Shown: in pieces, positions 54,427 to 64,000 of the stretch
Position numbering within the stretch: the first letter of the stretch is position 1
How the letters are laid out: every line of letters begins with the position of its first letter
DNA from: Owenia fusiformis
Taxonomy: Eukaryota > Annelida > Polychaeta > Sabellida > Oweniidae
Direction: 5' to 3'
Length of the DNA stretch: 64,000 nt
NCBI GenBank assembly: GCA_903813345.2
Contig: CAIIXF020000010.1
Location: 26,062,425-26,126,424, forward strand
Program-made: the position numbers and the translations under genes
The notes under the pieces: generated by a model
Databases searched by the model: none
Told to the model about the DNA's origin: nothing
The model's input: the letters and a program-made list of their open reading frames with translations, nothing else

Positions 54427-57400
54427 GTAAGTAAATGTAGTATCTCATATTTCAGTATATTGAGGTGAATGTGTTGTCTTGTTATTCACTGTTATATTCC
54501 TCCTCACTCTTTGATTGTGCAAGTTACAAACAAATGTTATGGTTAATATAGCACTCAATGATCTTTTCAATAAAAAGTCAACTTTGTGGATGCAAATTTG
54601 CACTTGTAGCTTTTTTAAATAAATCCCGAATGTTCAAGATAATCTGATACCAGAATAGGGATACAACTCAAATATTCAGGAGGAATGGTTTGTGCTTTGA
54701 AAGTTACCATATTCAGGATGCTTTGTAGTATGGAAATCAAAATCTGGTCACTCCAGCTAGAGAAATATATAACATGCCATTGGTGATACTGATGGAGATA
54801 CTATAAAACAGTCATGGAGGAAAGTGAAATCAATCATATTGGCATTTTTACGTAATAGCCACTTAATAAATTTGATAAAGCTCACATGATTTGAGTCATA
54901 AAGATATGATAACTTGTTCAGAAATGACTGTATTCCCAATAGACTTCTAACAGTTACTATGTCTCAATCTAATCAATATGTACAATGATGGCAGGAAAAT
55001 AATCAGCTTGAGGAAGAAACATTTTCAGTAACAGTTCTATCATGGCAAATCATATTTAATATGTATTTAATACATTTATCATGAATGATATTATACAAAT
55101 GCTATTGTCAGTGGGGTGAAATCCTGTACATAGGTGATATTCAACGAAATGAAAATAGAATGGAATATTTGTTTTATTATACATGTATTACTATCCTCAA
55201 TATTATTATGTGTAAATATAGGCCTTATACCAATATATCAAAATTATACATAAATGAAGGAGTACTATAGGGGTATGCCCATACCACACTTGTTACTTTA
55301 GACCTCAATCAAATCAATGTACAAAGAGTCTTTAGATAGATGTCACTTAATGATATCAAAATTAACTTTAAAATCCCTTTTGCCCTTTATTATGGTTACA
55401 GAGGTATCTAATATTCCATATTTCACCACATAATTTTACATGCAAAATTGAGATACAAATTGTGTAAAGTGTACCATGTTATAGAAAGCAGATCAATCGC
55501 AATAGAAAAAGGTTAATCATTCTCTTCAATATTAGATTTGACTAGATTGATCACCAAATCATCAAACTAATACCCCCATCCAAGTCAATCTTATCTGAAC
55601 CAATTTTGCTATTTAGATTTGTATTAATATATAAATGAGGAGGCTGTATTTTGGGCAGTTTAGATTTTAAAAACTTAATTCATTAAATATTTGTTGCACC
55701 TACAAATATAATGGCCAACTTCATAATGAGCAAGATTTTATTCTTTTCCTCATTGGGAATAAAATATTATTCAAGCCAACCCTCTAAAATCCCTCACCAA
55801 ACAACATTATCACTCGTACTATCCAGACCTGATGATACTGTGAGCAAGCTCAGTGGTATCGTGGCTAAGGCTCGGGGCTTTATGTATTGGAGCTTGGAGA
55901 TTTGTTCAGCTGAATGTGGACTCTCAAATACTCACTGTATGTTGAGAAATACGTTTGTACCTGTGTTTATGTAGCTACTTGGTTAAAACATATAGCAGTT
56001 TGTGATTTGAGTTTAAATAATTTGTAATAACCTGTACTTAAACATCAAAACATAAATCACTTGAAATGAGATAAAAAACAGTCACCTAAAATAAAAGCTT
56101 CAAGTATGAAACATGAAGTAAACAATATGATACCCTGCATGCAGAATACCTAAAAATATCCACACTCTAACTCATAGTCAAAATTTATGATATACATTAT
56201 CTATTTGTTTGACATTGCAATTAAATTATTGATATTTCATTCTTTGAAAGTTTTGGTATTCTAGATTCTAGACCAAACATTTCACAAAAGTTGTTCAATT
56301 GCCTCTATGAACAATTTGATTGGTTTAGACAGATCAGAGTGTTTTCTTAAGAGTATGGGAATAGCCTTATACATCTGATAAAGGGTAACATGTAATTTCT
56401 GTTAATAAATAATTCTCACAGATAATTTTTGTTAACAGGTTGTCTGATTGTGGCATTGGGTACCATGATATGATTTTGAAATTCTAGTGGTATCATTAAG
56501 TAAGATATAAGGACATGCATATTTTATATACTCTTAGGAACAAACAATTAAGGAATGCTTCAGATCTTGAATAGTCACACAAGCAAGCAAGCAAGCAAAC
56601 AAACAGAAACAAGCAAACCGTGATTTAAAACTCAGAATAACATATTATGCTTAGACTGAAGTGGAAAAAGTAACATATTGACACTGGGCACATCATTGAT
56701 ATTATTTTATATCTTAGTTTTCATAATCTGAAGAAATTGATTTTGAGATCACCCCTTCTTTAAGAAAGACAATAAGAATGGTCAAAGGTTAATGTGTTAG
56801 GGGAGGATTCTTGTTTGAACCTCTTAATATGATGCAGTTTTTTTGTTGAATTATTTATTTAAGAATACTTTTAATTGAATTTATGAAGCAAATTAGTGAA
56901 AAATAAGCATTTTAGATCTTTTATAATATGTGAAGTTTCATTCAGTTCTGATATATGAGTATATGATATATGATCCATCCCCATATTTCAAGACACCTTG
57001 TGAACAGTCTGTGTGAATTCTGTGATATCTTCTACAAGACTTTGACATAAAGGAAGGAACCTGATACAAGTCTTAATTAAAAGCACCATCATAGAGAACT
57101 TTTCTTACTCGCAGTAACATAAATACTTGATAATAAGATACAATTAGTATGAGAACTGGATTTGAATGACAACCTTGGATTATACGGAAAATGTCTGCTG
57201 AACAAATAGTCATCGTGAATAATGAGAGTCTAAAAACTAGAGGAGGTTCAGTGAACAAGGCCACAAATGAGGAACGATTAAAGGAACAATCAATTGAAAT
57301 AAAGGGGGAATCAAATGTTTTGGGAAATGAAGTTAAAATGAGAGGAGGGTCAGAAAACTCACATTCGACGACCAGGGAGGAGCATACGAACAATGGGAAT

Positions 57401-60400
57401 GCTGGGAATAATGAAAATACTGTGAACAATGGGGACACTGTGAATAATGGGAGGACTAAAGAAGAAAATAAGATGATGTCTGTGTTCAGTTCGAGGTGGG
57501 ATCTTGGAGATGGTAGGTACAACACTTTTAACTTGTGAATGGGATTCTGATTCACATGGGTCTTCACAAACTCTCAGCACTCATTCATATGATCTGTCAA
57601 ACTTGTTCTATTTCCTACATTCAACATTATACAGCTGGGACAAATGGGGGAGGTGGGGAAGTGACACTATTAGAAAAATGAACATAATTTAAGTCTATTA
57701 ACATTTATTCTAAAAATAAGTGACTAAGAAATTTACTATAAGTTTTCTGGCATAGCAACAAAAACAATAGGGTTCAAGAAGTAAATGTGACAAAGGTGTT
57801 CTATAATCCAGAGATTATCTACAGCACCTAGGGGAGGCATTACAGAAATTATTATTAGACTATGTCTTTCATTGCAGTGATCTCCCCAGCATTAAAGCAA
57901 TGGGGTGCATCAGCCACCTGAGATTTTAAAAACAGGCTTGCAACCACCTGAAAATCCATTTGCATCCACTTGAAAATGAGAAACGGCATGAAAAATAGGC
58001 ATATTTTGACCAAATTTGGTCTGAATTTTGAAAATGAAAATTTTCTACCCACTTGAGAGAAAATCCTGTGGAGGACACTGCAATGATAAAATTGGTTATT
58101 TCATTATACAAATCAACTGCATCTAGACCATGAAAGCTCAAAAAGTAAATACTGGCAGTTGAAACTACAGAGAAAAGCCCACTGTTCACATTAACATGAT
58201 TAAGATTGCTCTTTTCCCTTTTTCAAATTCAAGTAGTAAAACTCATTACAATTCTGATGGTGAGATAAAGTAGTATTCATTTGTCACTTTTTGTCCAATA
58301 TGTCACATCATTTAGCCAATATGTCACTTTTTGTCACATCATTTAGCCAATATGTCACTCTTCTAATTCAAACCAATGCTGCTATTAGGCAGCACTGCAG
58401 TCGTTGAATTAGTAAGCTCAATGTCTGAAAATACTCTCAAAGGACTTGAGAATGAAAAGTTGCAAAATTTAGAAATACAGGACATATATCAAAGAAGTAG
58501 ATAACACAAACCAGAATGTTACCATCATCCTGTTCCAAACCATCCTTGAACTTTTTTTATTTAACTGGAGCATGAATAATTAGAAGAATATCAAAAGATG
58601 TGGGATTGTCACTTTGTAAAAATTAGAGAAATAATGAAAACAACATTGAAATTGGACATAAGTGGTGTTTTATGCCCAGGTCAAATCTGTCATGAGCCAA
58701 TAATACCATTCAATAGCAGTAATCTCTACAGCTTTTCTTTAATACAGTAATTGTAAGTTCTACTACAGTTGTAATATAATTTTATGTATAAGAACCAACC
58801 ATTTCAAGGTCAGGCTACTGAAATGGCAAGTTATAAAACTTTGTGTTATACTTACCTGAAAGCAACATAAAAAGATGGATGCAAAATCTAGAAAAGTGTG
58901 AGTGCTTGAAAAGAAATCCATGAAAGTATGGAGATTGGAAGAAAAAAGGCAGAAGTTGCAGATAGAATAATACAATTTGGAAATAATTTAAAGATAAATA
59001 AAAGTTATGCAGGTACATTAATTTTGAATAATATTGTGCCAGGGCAAGGGCTTTCAAGAGAAAGCCCATGGCCAGGGAAAGCCTCCACTTTCTGATATAC
59101 ATGTACAATGAGCACTTCCACACTTTCAAATATGGAATTATAATTTCAGTTCTGTTTTATGTTCCTTGTCAATGAATGTAATTTTATATGACATATATAT
59201 CTATGCTTCTTGATGTGGTTGAGTATAGGTCAAGGAATATATTTACAGTATTAGAAATGAAAATTTAGAGTCTACTGCAAAGTATTACTGTAACATTCAA
59301 TATTTCTCCCTATAATATTATGTTATTACAGTGTTCTCGCCCAAAAAATTATCAAGTCTCAAAAAATTGATGCTTATAATCTTAATTTTTTATAAGGATG
59401 ACTATTTTCATTTATACAAGATACCTTATAACCCCTTTAAATAGTTTATTAAACAGTTTAGAAGAATTAACTTTAGTGGCTGAACATGAAGTACAAAACG
59501 TAGACACAATGATTCTTTTAAATTGAATAGCGTTTTGTTGGCTTAAAACTTTTCACTAGTATGTTACAAGGTATATTCATGTGACTATAAAATCTGAACA
59601 TTTAGAGTTAACCATATGTAGCACATATTTGTTTACATGAAGTAATAATGAGGAGTAATGAGATAGGACTTACAACATGATACATCCAGGCTCTAATATG
59701 GCTGATAGGATAGAAATGCAACATCATTATGGTACTTAGATTAGGTTTAGAGCTTTCAAAATGTTTTTAAGTGTAGCATAGGGTGAACTTGAATATTTAG
59801 AAAAAAAGAATTTCAGGTACCCACATTTTATAGACACAGGATGATCTTCCCCATGGTCTAGAGAAATTATGATCAGTCGTGGATTTTACATTAATCATGT
59901 TAAATCATTTTTAGGGTCTACAAATCTTATGGACACACAAGATGATCTTCCCCCAGGTATTGGTCAGTACGATGATTTCCACACAATTGATTGGCTTCGG
60001 GACATTGCCAGGGAACGTATGAGACATCGTCAACTCGTGAAGAAGAGTAAAGAAGGTCTATGGCAGAAAATTAAAAGTGCCCATGATGCCTGGTCTGGCT
60101 GGCTTTGTGTGGTGTTAGTTGGATGTGCTGCAGGTATGTAACCAGAATGCATTGCATCATTGTATGAGGTTTTAGTTTGATGTGCTGCAGGTATGTTACC
60201 AGAATGCATTGCATCATTGTATGAGGTTTTAGTTGGATGTGCTGCAGGTATGTAACCAGAATGCATTGCATCATTGTATGAGGTTTTAGTTTGATGTGCT
60301 GCAGGTATGTTACCAGAATGCATTGCATCATTGTATGAGGTTTTAGTTGGATGTGCTGCAGGTATGTAACCAGAATGCATTGCATCATTGTATGAGGTTT

Positions 60401-63400
60401 TAGTTTGATGTGCTGCAGGTATGTAACCAGAATGCATTGCATCATTGTATGAGGTTTTAGTTTGATGTGCTGCAGGTATGTTACCAGAATGCATTGCATC
60501 ATTGTATGAGGTTTTAGTTGGATGTGCTGCAGGTATGTAACCAGAATGCATTGCATCATTGTATGAGGTTTTAGTTTGATGTGCTGCAGGTATGTTACCA
60601 GAATGCATTGCATCATTGTATGAGGTTTTAGTTGGATGTGCTGCAGGTATGTAACCAGAATGCATTGCATCATTGTATGAGGTTTTAGTTTGATGTGCTG
60701 CAGGTATGTAACCAGAACGCATTGCATAATTGTATGAGGTTTTAGTTGGATGTTCTGCAGGTATGTAACCAGAATGCATTGCATCATTGTATGAGGTTTT
60801 AGTTGGATGTGCTGCAGGTATGTAACCAGAATGCATTGCATCATCATATGATGTTTTATTCGCGTGCTGTAGTTATGTTTCCATAATGTATCATTACAGT
60901 GATGCAGGTCTGGTATACATATCTGTGGTGCTACTCTGGTGTGTTGGAGGTATATATACCCATAATGCATCATGATGCTAGTCAGGTGTGTTGTAGGTAT
61001 ATACCCATAATGCATCATCAATGTTGTGTTAGTTTGGTTTGCTGCAGGTATGTTCCAAAAATGCATCATTACTTTGGTGTTTGTCAGGTGTGTTGGAGGT
61101 ATATACCCATAATGCATCATCAATGTTGTGTTAGTTTGGTTTGCTGCAGGTATGTTCCAAAAATGCATCATTACTTTGGTGTTTGTCAGGTGTGTTGGAG
61201 GTATATACCCATAATGCATCATCAATGTTGTGTTAGTTTGGTTTGCTGCAGGTATGTTCCAAAAATGCATCATTACTTTGGTGTTTGTCAGGTGTGTTGG
61301 AGGTATATACCCATAATGCATCATCAATGTTGTGTTAGTTTGGTTTGCTGCAGGTATGTTCCAAAAATGCATCATTACTTTGGTGTTTGTCAGGTGTGTT
61401 GGAGGTATATACCCATAATGCATCATCAATGTTGTGTTAGTTTGGTTTGCTGCAGGTATGTTCCAAAAATGCATCATTACTTTGGTGTTTGTCAGGTGTG
61501 TTGGAGGTATATACCCATAATGCATCATCAATGTTGTGTTAGTTTGGTTTGCTGCAGGTATGTTCCAAAAATGCATCATTACTTTGGTGTTTGTCAGGTG
61601 TGTTGGAGGTATATACCCATAATGCATCATCAATGTTGTGTTAGTTTGGTTTGCTGCAGGTATGTTCCAAAAATGCATCATTACTTTGGTGTTTGTCAGG
61701 TGTGTTGGGGGTATATACCCATAATGCATCATCATTGAGGTGATAGTTGGGTTTGCGTACGTGTATTTTCCCATGATGCCTCATTACTTATTATCCTGAT
61801 ATCAGTTTTATTTATCTTCTAGGTGTTAGTGCAGCCATCATAGATGTAGGAGCGACATGGATGTCTGACATTAAGAATGGGATTTGTCTTGGTAGATTCT
61901 GGTTTAACAGAGAGCAGTGTTGCTGGGCTGCTAATGATACATTTGTTACTAAGGAAGATGAAGGATGCAAACAGGTTAGTAGAGGTGCATATGTTGCTGT
62001 ATATTCATGTTCTGAACATATTCAATCATATCATACACATTTATGGAGACAATAAAATCTTCAGAGTGTGATCATTGATGAAAGCTGATTTTTGCCACAT
62101 GAGGATATGTCACACTAGATTTGTATGTTTGTATAAAAATGTAGTCTTTCTTTTTCAATACTAGTATTTTAGCTCACATGGTGAGCTTTTGCAATCACTC
62201 ACTTGTCAGTCTGTCTGTGCGTGCGTCCGTCTTCAGTCCTGTTTTAAGTTATTTCTGTTCAACATCAATACAGAAAACTCCCCTGTGACTCCTGGTTCGC
62301 CTATTTTTGTCTCACGAAATTCACTTTTGACCCATTTCCTAGCTTTACAAATAATTTCAGGTGTCCTGCATTGTAAAAATCCATGTCAATGTAAAGAGTA
62401 GTTGTATGAAATAATTTTGTTACAAAAAATCGGCAAAGAATTATATCCGTTTTTTTTATTTTCAGCCATTTTAGTTAACATTTATTTGTCCATCTGTCTC
62501 GCGAAATCCACTTTTGGACCATTTGTGTTAAAACCTCTGTCGATAGGATTCCCGTTTTAAGTTATTTTTGTTCAACATATCCATTTTTGTTCAGTATATC
62601 CGTTTTTTTCTTTTTTCTGTCATTTTAGCCATCATTCACGATTGAGCAACACCATGTGAGCCCAGTACCCACTGTACTAATTTTTAAATATGCAAGTGTC
62701 AGTTAAACTTTTGATATATAGAATTGTAGGAATGGAACTGAAATTGCACATATGCAATATCTACAATATCTATATACAGTGCTGTATATATTAATGTATG
62801 TAATATCTTTACTATGTTTGGATAAAATGCCCATAGATCTAGATTTCCAAATTGACAGTATCATGCCTGTTAACCTCTGAACTTGAATTCCAGTGGTTTA
62901 CTTGGCCAGAGCTATTTGGTGACTTCAACGAGCCAATGGGAGGCGAGTATGTGATCAGCTACGTCATGTATGTTGTCTGGTCCATGGTGTTTGCAACCCT
63001 AGCAGTGATGCTTGTGCGAGTGTTTGCACCATATGCTTGTGGCTCTGGGATTCCTGAGGTAAGCCTCATTTGTATTTTAGTAATTGCTCATTTTTCAAAG
63101 AAATACAATAAACATGTATTATAACCTATAGCTTATACTCAGAGGAAGTGTACATTGTCACTCGTTATTTTTGTGACTAAAATTCCCTACAAAATTTCCC
63201 TGCTCATCACCCTAATTTCCTGATTTTGAGAGAATATGTATTGAGAAACAAATAGAAGGTCAGTGAGACAAATTAGAAGGTGGTGTCAACTTACTATAGA
63301 AGCTGATTTTGAACTGTGAATTGCAGATATGACTTCAAAATCACCAAAAAGTTGAGTGACATTCTACATTTCCCCCAAGCTTAGTATTTTGCAGTTAAAT

Positions 63401-63930
63401 CAGTAATAGGAAAAGAAAGTGTGTTTAGCACCTTCAAATGAAGAAGTATCTTATTTGGTAGTTTCAAATTTTGTTTTCATTTTAGATCAAGACAATACTG
63501 AGTGGGTTTATCATCAGGGGTTACCTTGGGAAGTGGACACTGTTGATCAAGTCAGTCACTATGATGTTAGCTGTGTCAGCAGGACTGAGTCTTGGCAAAG
63601 AAGGACCTCTTGTCCATGTGGCTGCATGCTGTGGAAATATATTCTCTTATATGTTTCCGAAATATGGACGCAATGAAGCGAAGAAAAGAGAGGTATTGAT
63701 TTTCCACCATTTATATCCAATACATCTAAGAACTAGATGAAAACTGTGGATTTGAAATCTACAGCACATATAATTATACAAAATAGAATTTGACTTTTCA
63801 TGAAGAAAGGTTTAGTTTTAGTGATTTTACTGAAATTCAATGTTTTCAGATCCTATCAGCCGCAGCAGCTGCTGGAGTCAGTGTGGCTTTTGGGGCACCA
63901 ATAGGTGGCGTGTTGTTCAGCTTAGAAGAG
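54215..63930 (+). CDS. CLCN3: ClC-3/4/5-type chloride/proton exchanger, N-terminal half; continues beyond window
   Basis: Endosomal/lysosomal 2Cl-/H+ exchanger subfamily. Exons: 54215-54426 (5' variant 1) or 57191-57512 (5' variant 2), then 59915-60133, 61823-61974, 62894-63058, 63486-63692, 63850-63930. Both 5' variants leave in the phase needed by 59915. Signatures: [20 protein letters not shown] in the cytoplasmic N-terminus; HDAWSGWL at the first membrane helix; [14 protein letters not shown] and GKEGPLVH, including the gating Glu; [20 protein letters not shown] and [13 protein letters not shown]. These match vertebrate ClC-3, -4 and -5 more closely than plasma-membrane ClCs. I cannot separate 3, 4 and 5 (invertebrates usually have one ancestral gene). 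The rest of the membrane domain and the CBS domains lie past 64000. Confidence 0.93.
56577..56619. repeat. CAAG/CAAA microsatellite
   Basis: A short run of CAAG units passing into CAAA units in a ClC intron. The rest of 54427-57190 is AT-rich and shows nothing else. Confidence 0.8.
57191..57512 (+). CDS. CLCN3: ClC exchanger alternative first coding exon, variant 2
   Basis: 107 codons from the ATG at 57191 (AAAATGTCTGCTG context), ending SRWDLGD plus one base before GTAGGT. That is exactly the phase that joins 59915 (G plus GG). Hydrophilic and Asn/Gly/Glu-rich ([20 protein letters not shown]), so a disordered N-terminus. Vertebrate ClC-3 and ClC-5 also use alternative 5' exons. No homologue recognised; transcription is inferred from frame, start and donor. 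Confidence 0.55.
57869..58088. mobile_element. Possible short inverted-repeat element
   Basis: TCATTGCAGTG near 57869 is mirrored by CACTGCAATGA near 58077. The interior has AACCACCTGAAAATCC and ATCCACTTGAAAATG near-repeats. No clear target duplication. Confidence 0.4.
58280..58360. repeat. Short tandem repeat in ClC intron
   Basis: CAATATGTCAC and ATCATTTAGC units repeat two to three times. Non-coding. Confidence 0.7.
59815..59862 (+). pseudogene. Decayed duplicate of the start of the next ClC exon
   Basis: After an acceptor-like TTTCAG (59812-59817), the sequence ATAGACACAGGATGATCTTC closely matches ATGGACACACAAGATGATCT of the real exon (from 59930) and continues CCCCATGGT against CCCCCAGGT. 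The copy has a 2-base deletion and an early in-frame stop, so it is not functional. Confidence 0.55.
59915..60133 (+). CDS. CLCN3: ClC exchanger exon: cytoplasmic N-terminus to first helix
   Basis: 219 nt (two bases, 72 codons, one base). Begins [20 protein letters not shown] and ends [14 protein letters not shown]. The donor (GTATGT, 60134) lies inside the first unit of the 57-bp satellite. Confidence 0.93.
60124..60864. repeat. 57-bp minisatellite derived from a splice donor, 13 units
   Basis: Units start at 60124 and every 57 bp after. Each contains TGTGCTGCAGGTATGTAACC or a variant, that is, the last ten exon bases and the donor of the ClC exon. Units alternate between GTATGTAACC and GTATGTTACC, and between TTAGTTGG and TTAGTTTG. 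Because 57 is divisible by three, long open frames arise on the minus strand; they are artefacts. Confidence 0.96.
60985..61735. repeat. 102-bp higher-order tandem array, about 7.3 units
   Basis: Period 102 bp (TGTTGGAGG at 61091, 61193, 61295 and so on). Each unit is two diverged halves, one with GCTGCAGGTATGTTCC and one with TTGGAGGTATATACCC, both followed by ATGCATCAT. This marks descent from the same donor-containing monomer as the neighbouring 57-bp array. Long open frames on both strands reflect the multiple-of-three period. Confidence 0.95.
61823..61974 (+). CDS. CLCN3: ClC exchanger exon: first extracellular/luminal segment
   Basis: 152 nt. Reads [38 protein letters not shown] and ends EGCKQ in phase 0. 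EQCCW is a ClC-3/4/5 signature. Acceptor TTATCTTCTAG, donor GTTAGT. Confidence 0.94.
62167..62665. mobile_element. Probable non-autonomous repeat in ClC intron
   Basis: Starts near TAGCTCACATGGTGAGCT, a small hairpin, and ends near ACCATGTGAGCCC, its mirror. The interior has CAGTCTGTCTGTGCGTGCGT and two diverged copies of a CCGTTTTAAGTTATTTCTG-like stretch. Similar GCTCAC...TGAGC repeats are common in lophotrochozoan genomes (general knowledge). Confidence 0.55.
62894..63058 (+). CDS. CLCN3: ClC exchanger exon with GSGIPE motif
   Basis: 55 codons, phase 0-0: [20 protein letters not shown], a membrane helix, then [18 protein letters not shown] is the first anion-selectivity motif of ClC proteins. 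Confidence 0.96.
63486..63692 (+). CDS. CLCN3: ClC exchanger exon with gating glutamate
   Basis: 69 codons, phase 0-0: [20 protein letters not shown], then [18 protein letters not shown] and [18 protein letters not shown] carries the gating Glu shared by ClC exchangers. Confidence 0.96.
63850..63930 (+). CDS. CLCN3: ClC exchanger exon, last in window
   Basis: 27 codons, phase 0-0: [20 protein letters not shown], then VLFSLEE, donor GTAATG. The gene continues beyond 64000. Confidence 0.95.
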
Positions 63931-64000
63931 GTAATGCAGCACTTTATTAATTTATATTGTCATGTGTTTGAATTATTTTCTTTCGATCATTTCAATTTAT

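Noticed and set aside
57073-57567. 164-aa minus-strand open frame
   Set aside because: It is the antisense shadow of the ClC alternative first exon, and only the plus strand has a fitting start, donor and phase.
60030-61774. Long repetitive open frames (268, 279 and 567 aa) on both strands
   Set aside because: They lie wholly in the 57-bp and 102-bp satellites. Both periods are multiples of three, so stop-free frames arise automatically.

Overview
This is eukaryotic, intron-rich, AT-rich animal DNA. Long introns with GT..AG borders, dense short inverted-repeat transposons, minisatellites and the protein sequences all point to an invertebrate bilaterian. A lophotrochozoan (for example a mollusc) is my best guess, but the lineage is inference only. 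Exons were placed by hand from conserved protein sequence, splice consensus and phase agreement.

Layout. (1) 5770-27252, plus strand: the Na+/K+-ATPase alpha subunit gene, complete except for its first few codons. Positions 1-5769 are its 5' region or first intron. Its outstanding feature is six consecutive 114-nt, phase 0-0 copies of one exon (14884-21265), each coding for transmembrane helix M2 and the linker to the actuator domain. This is a cassette of apparently mutually exclusive exons. (2) 28141-34002: intergenic DNA with several transposon-like inverted repeats. (3) 36506-34003, minus strand: a complete four-exon gene for the secreted protein OAF (out at first), 269 aa. (4) 36853-39561: two transposon insertions with readable target duplications, one of them a nested MITE-in-MITE. 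(5) 40604-48177, plus strand: a gene for a proline-rich protein with a probable beta-trefoil domain. Its third coding exon is split by a 2,029-bp transposon, and an intron carries a 59-bp minisatellite. (6) 48178-54214: intergenic DNA with MITEs and a LINE fragment. (7) 54215 to beyond the window end, plus strand: the N-terminal half of a ClC-3/4/5-type chloride/proton exchanger with two alternative 5' coding exons. Its main splice donor has been amplified into a 57-bp minisatellite, followed by a 102-bp higher-order array.

The genes are not an operon and share no obvious pathway. ATP1A and the ClC exchanger are both ion transporters, but nothing in the sequence links them. The strongest leads are the six-fold M2 exon array, especially its divergent lysine-free last member; the transposon inside a coding exon with a possible in-frame bypass; and the splice-donor-derived satellite.
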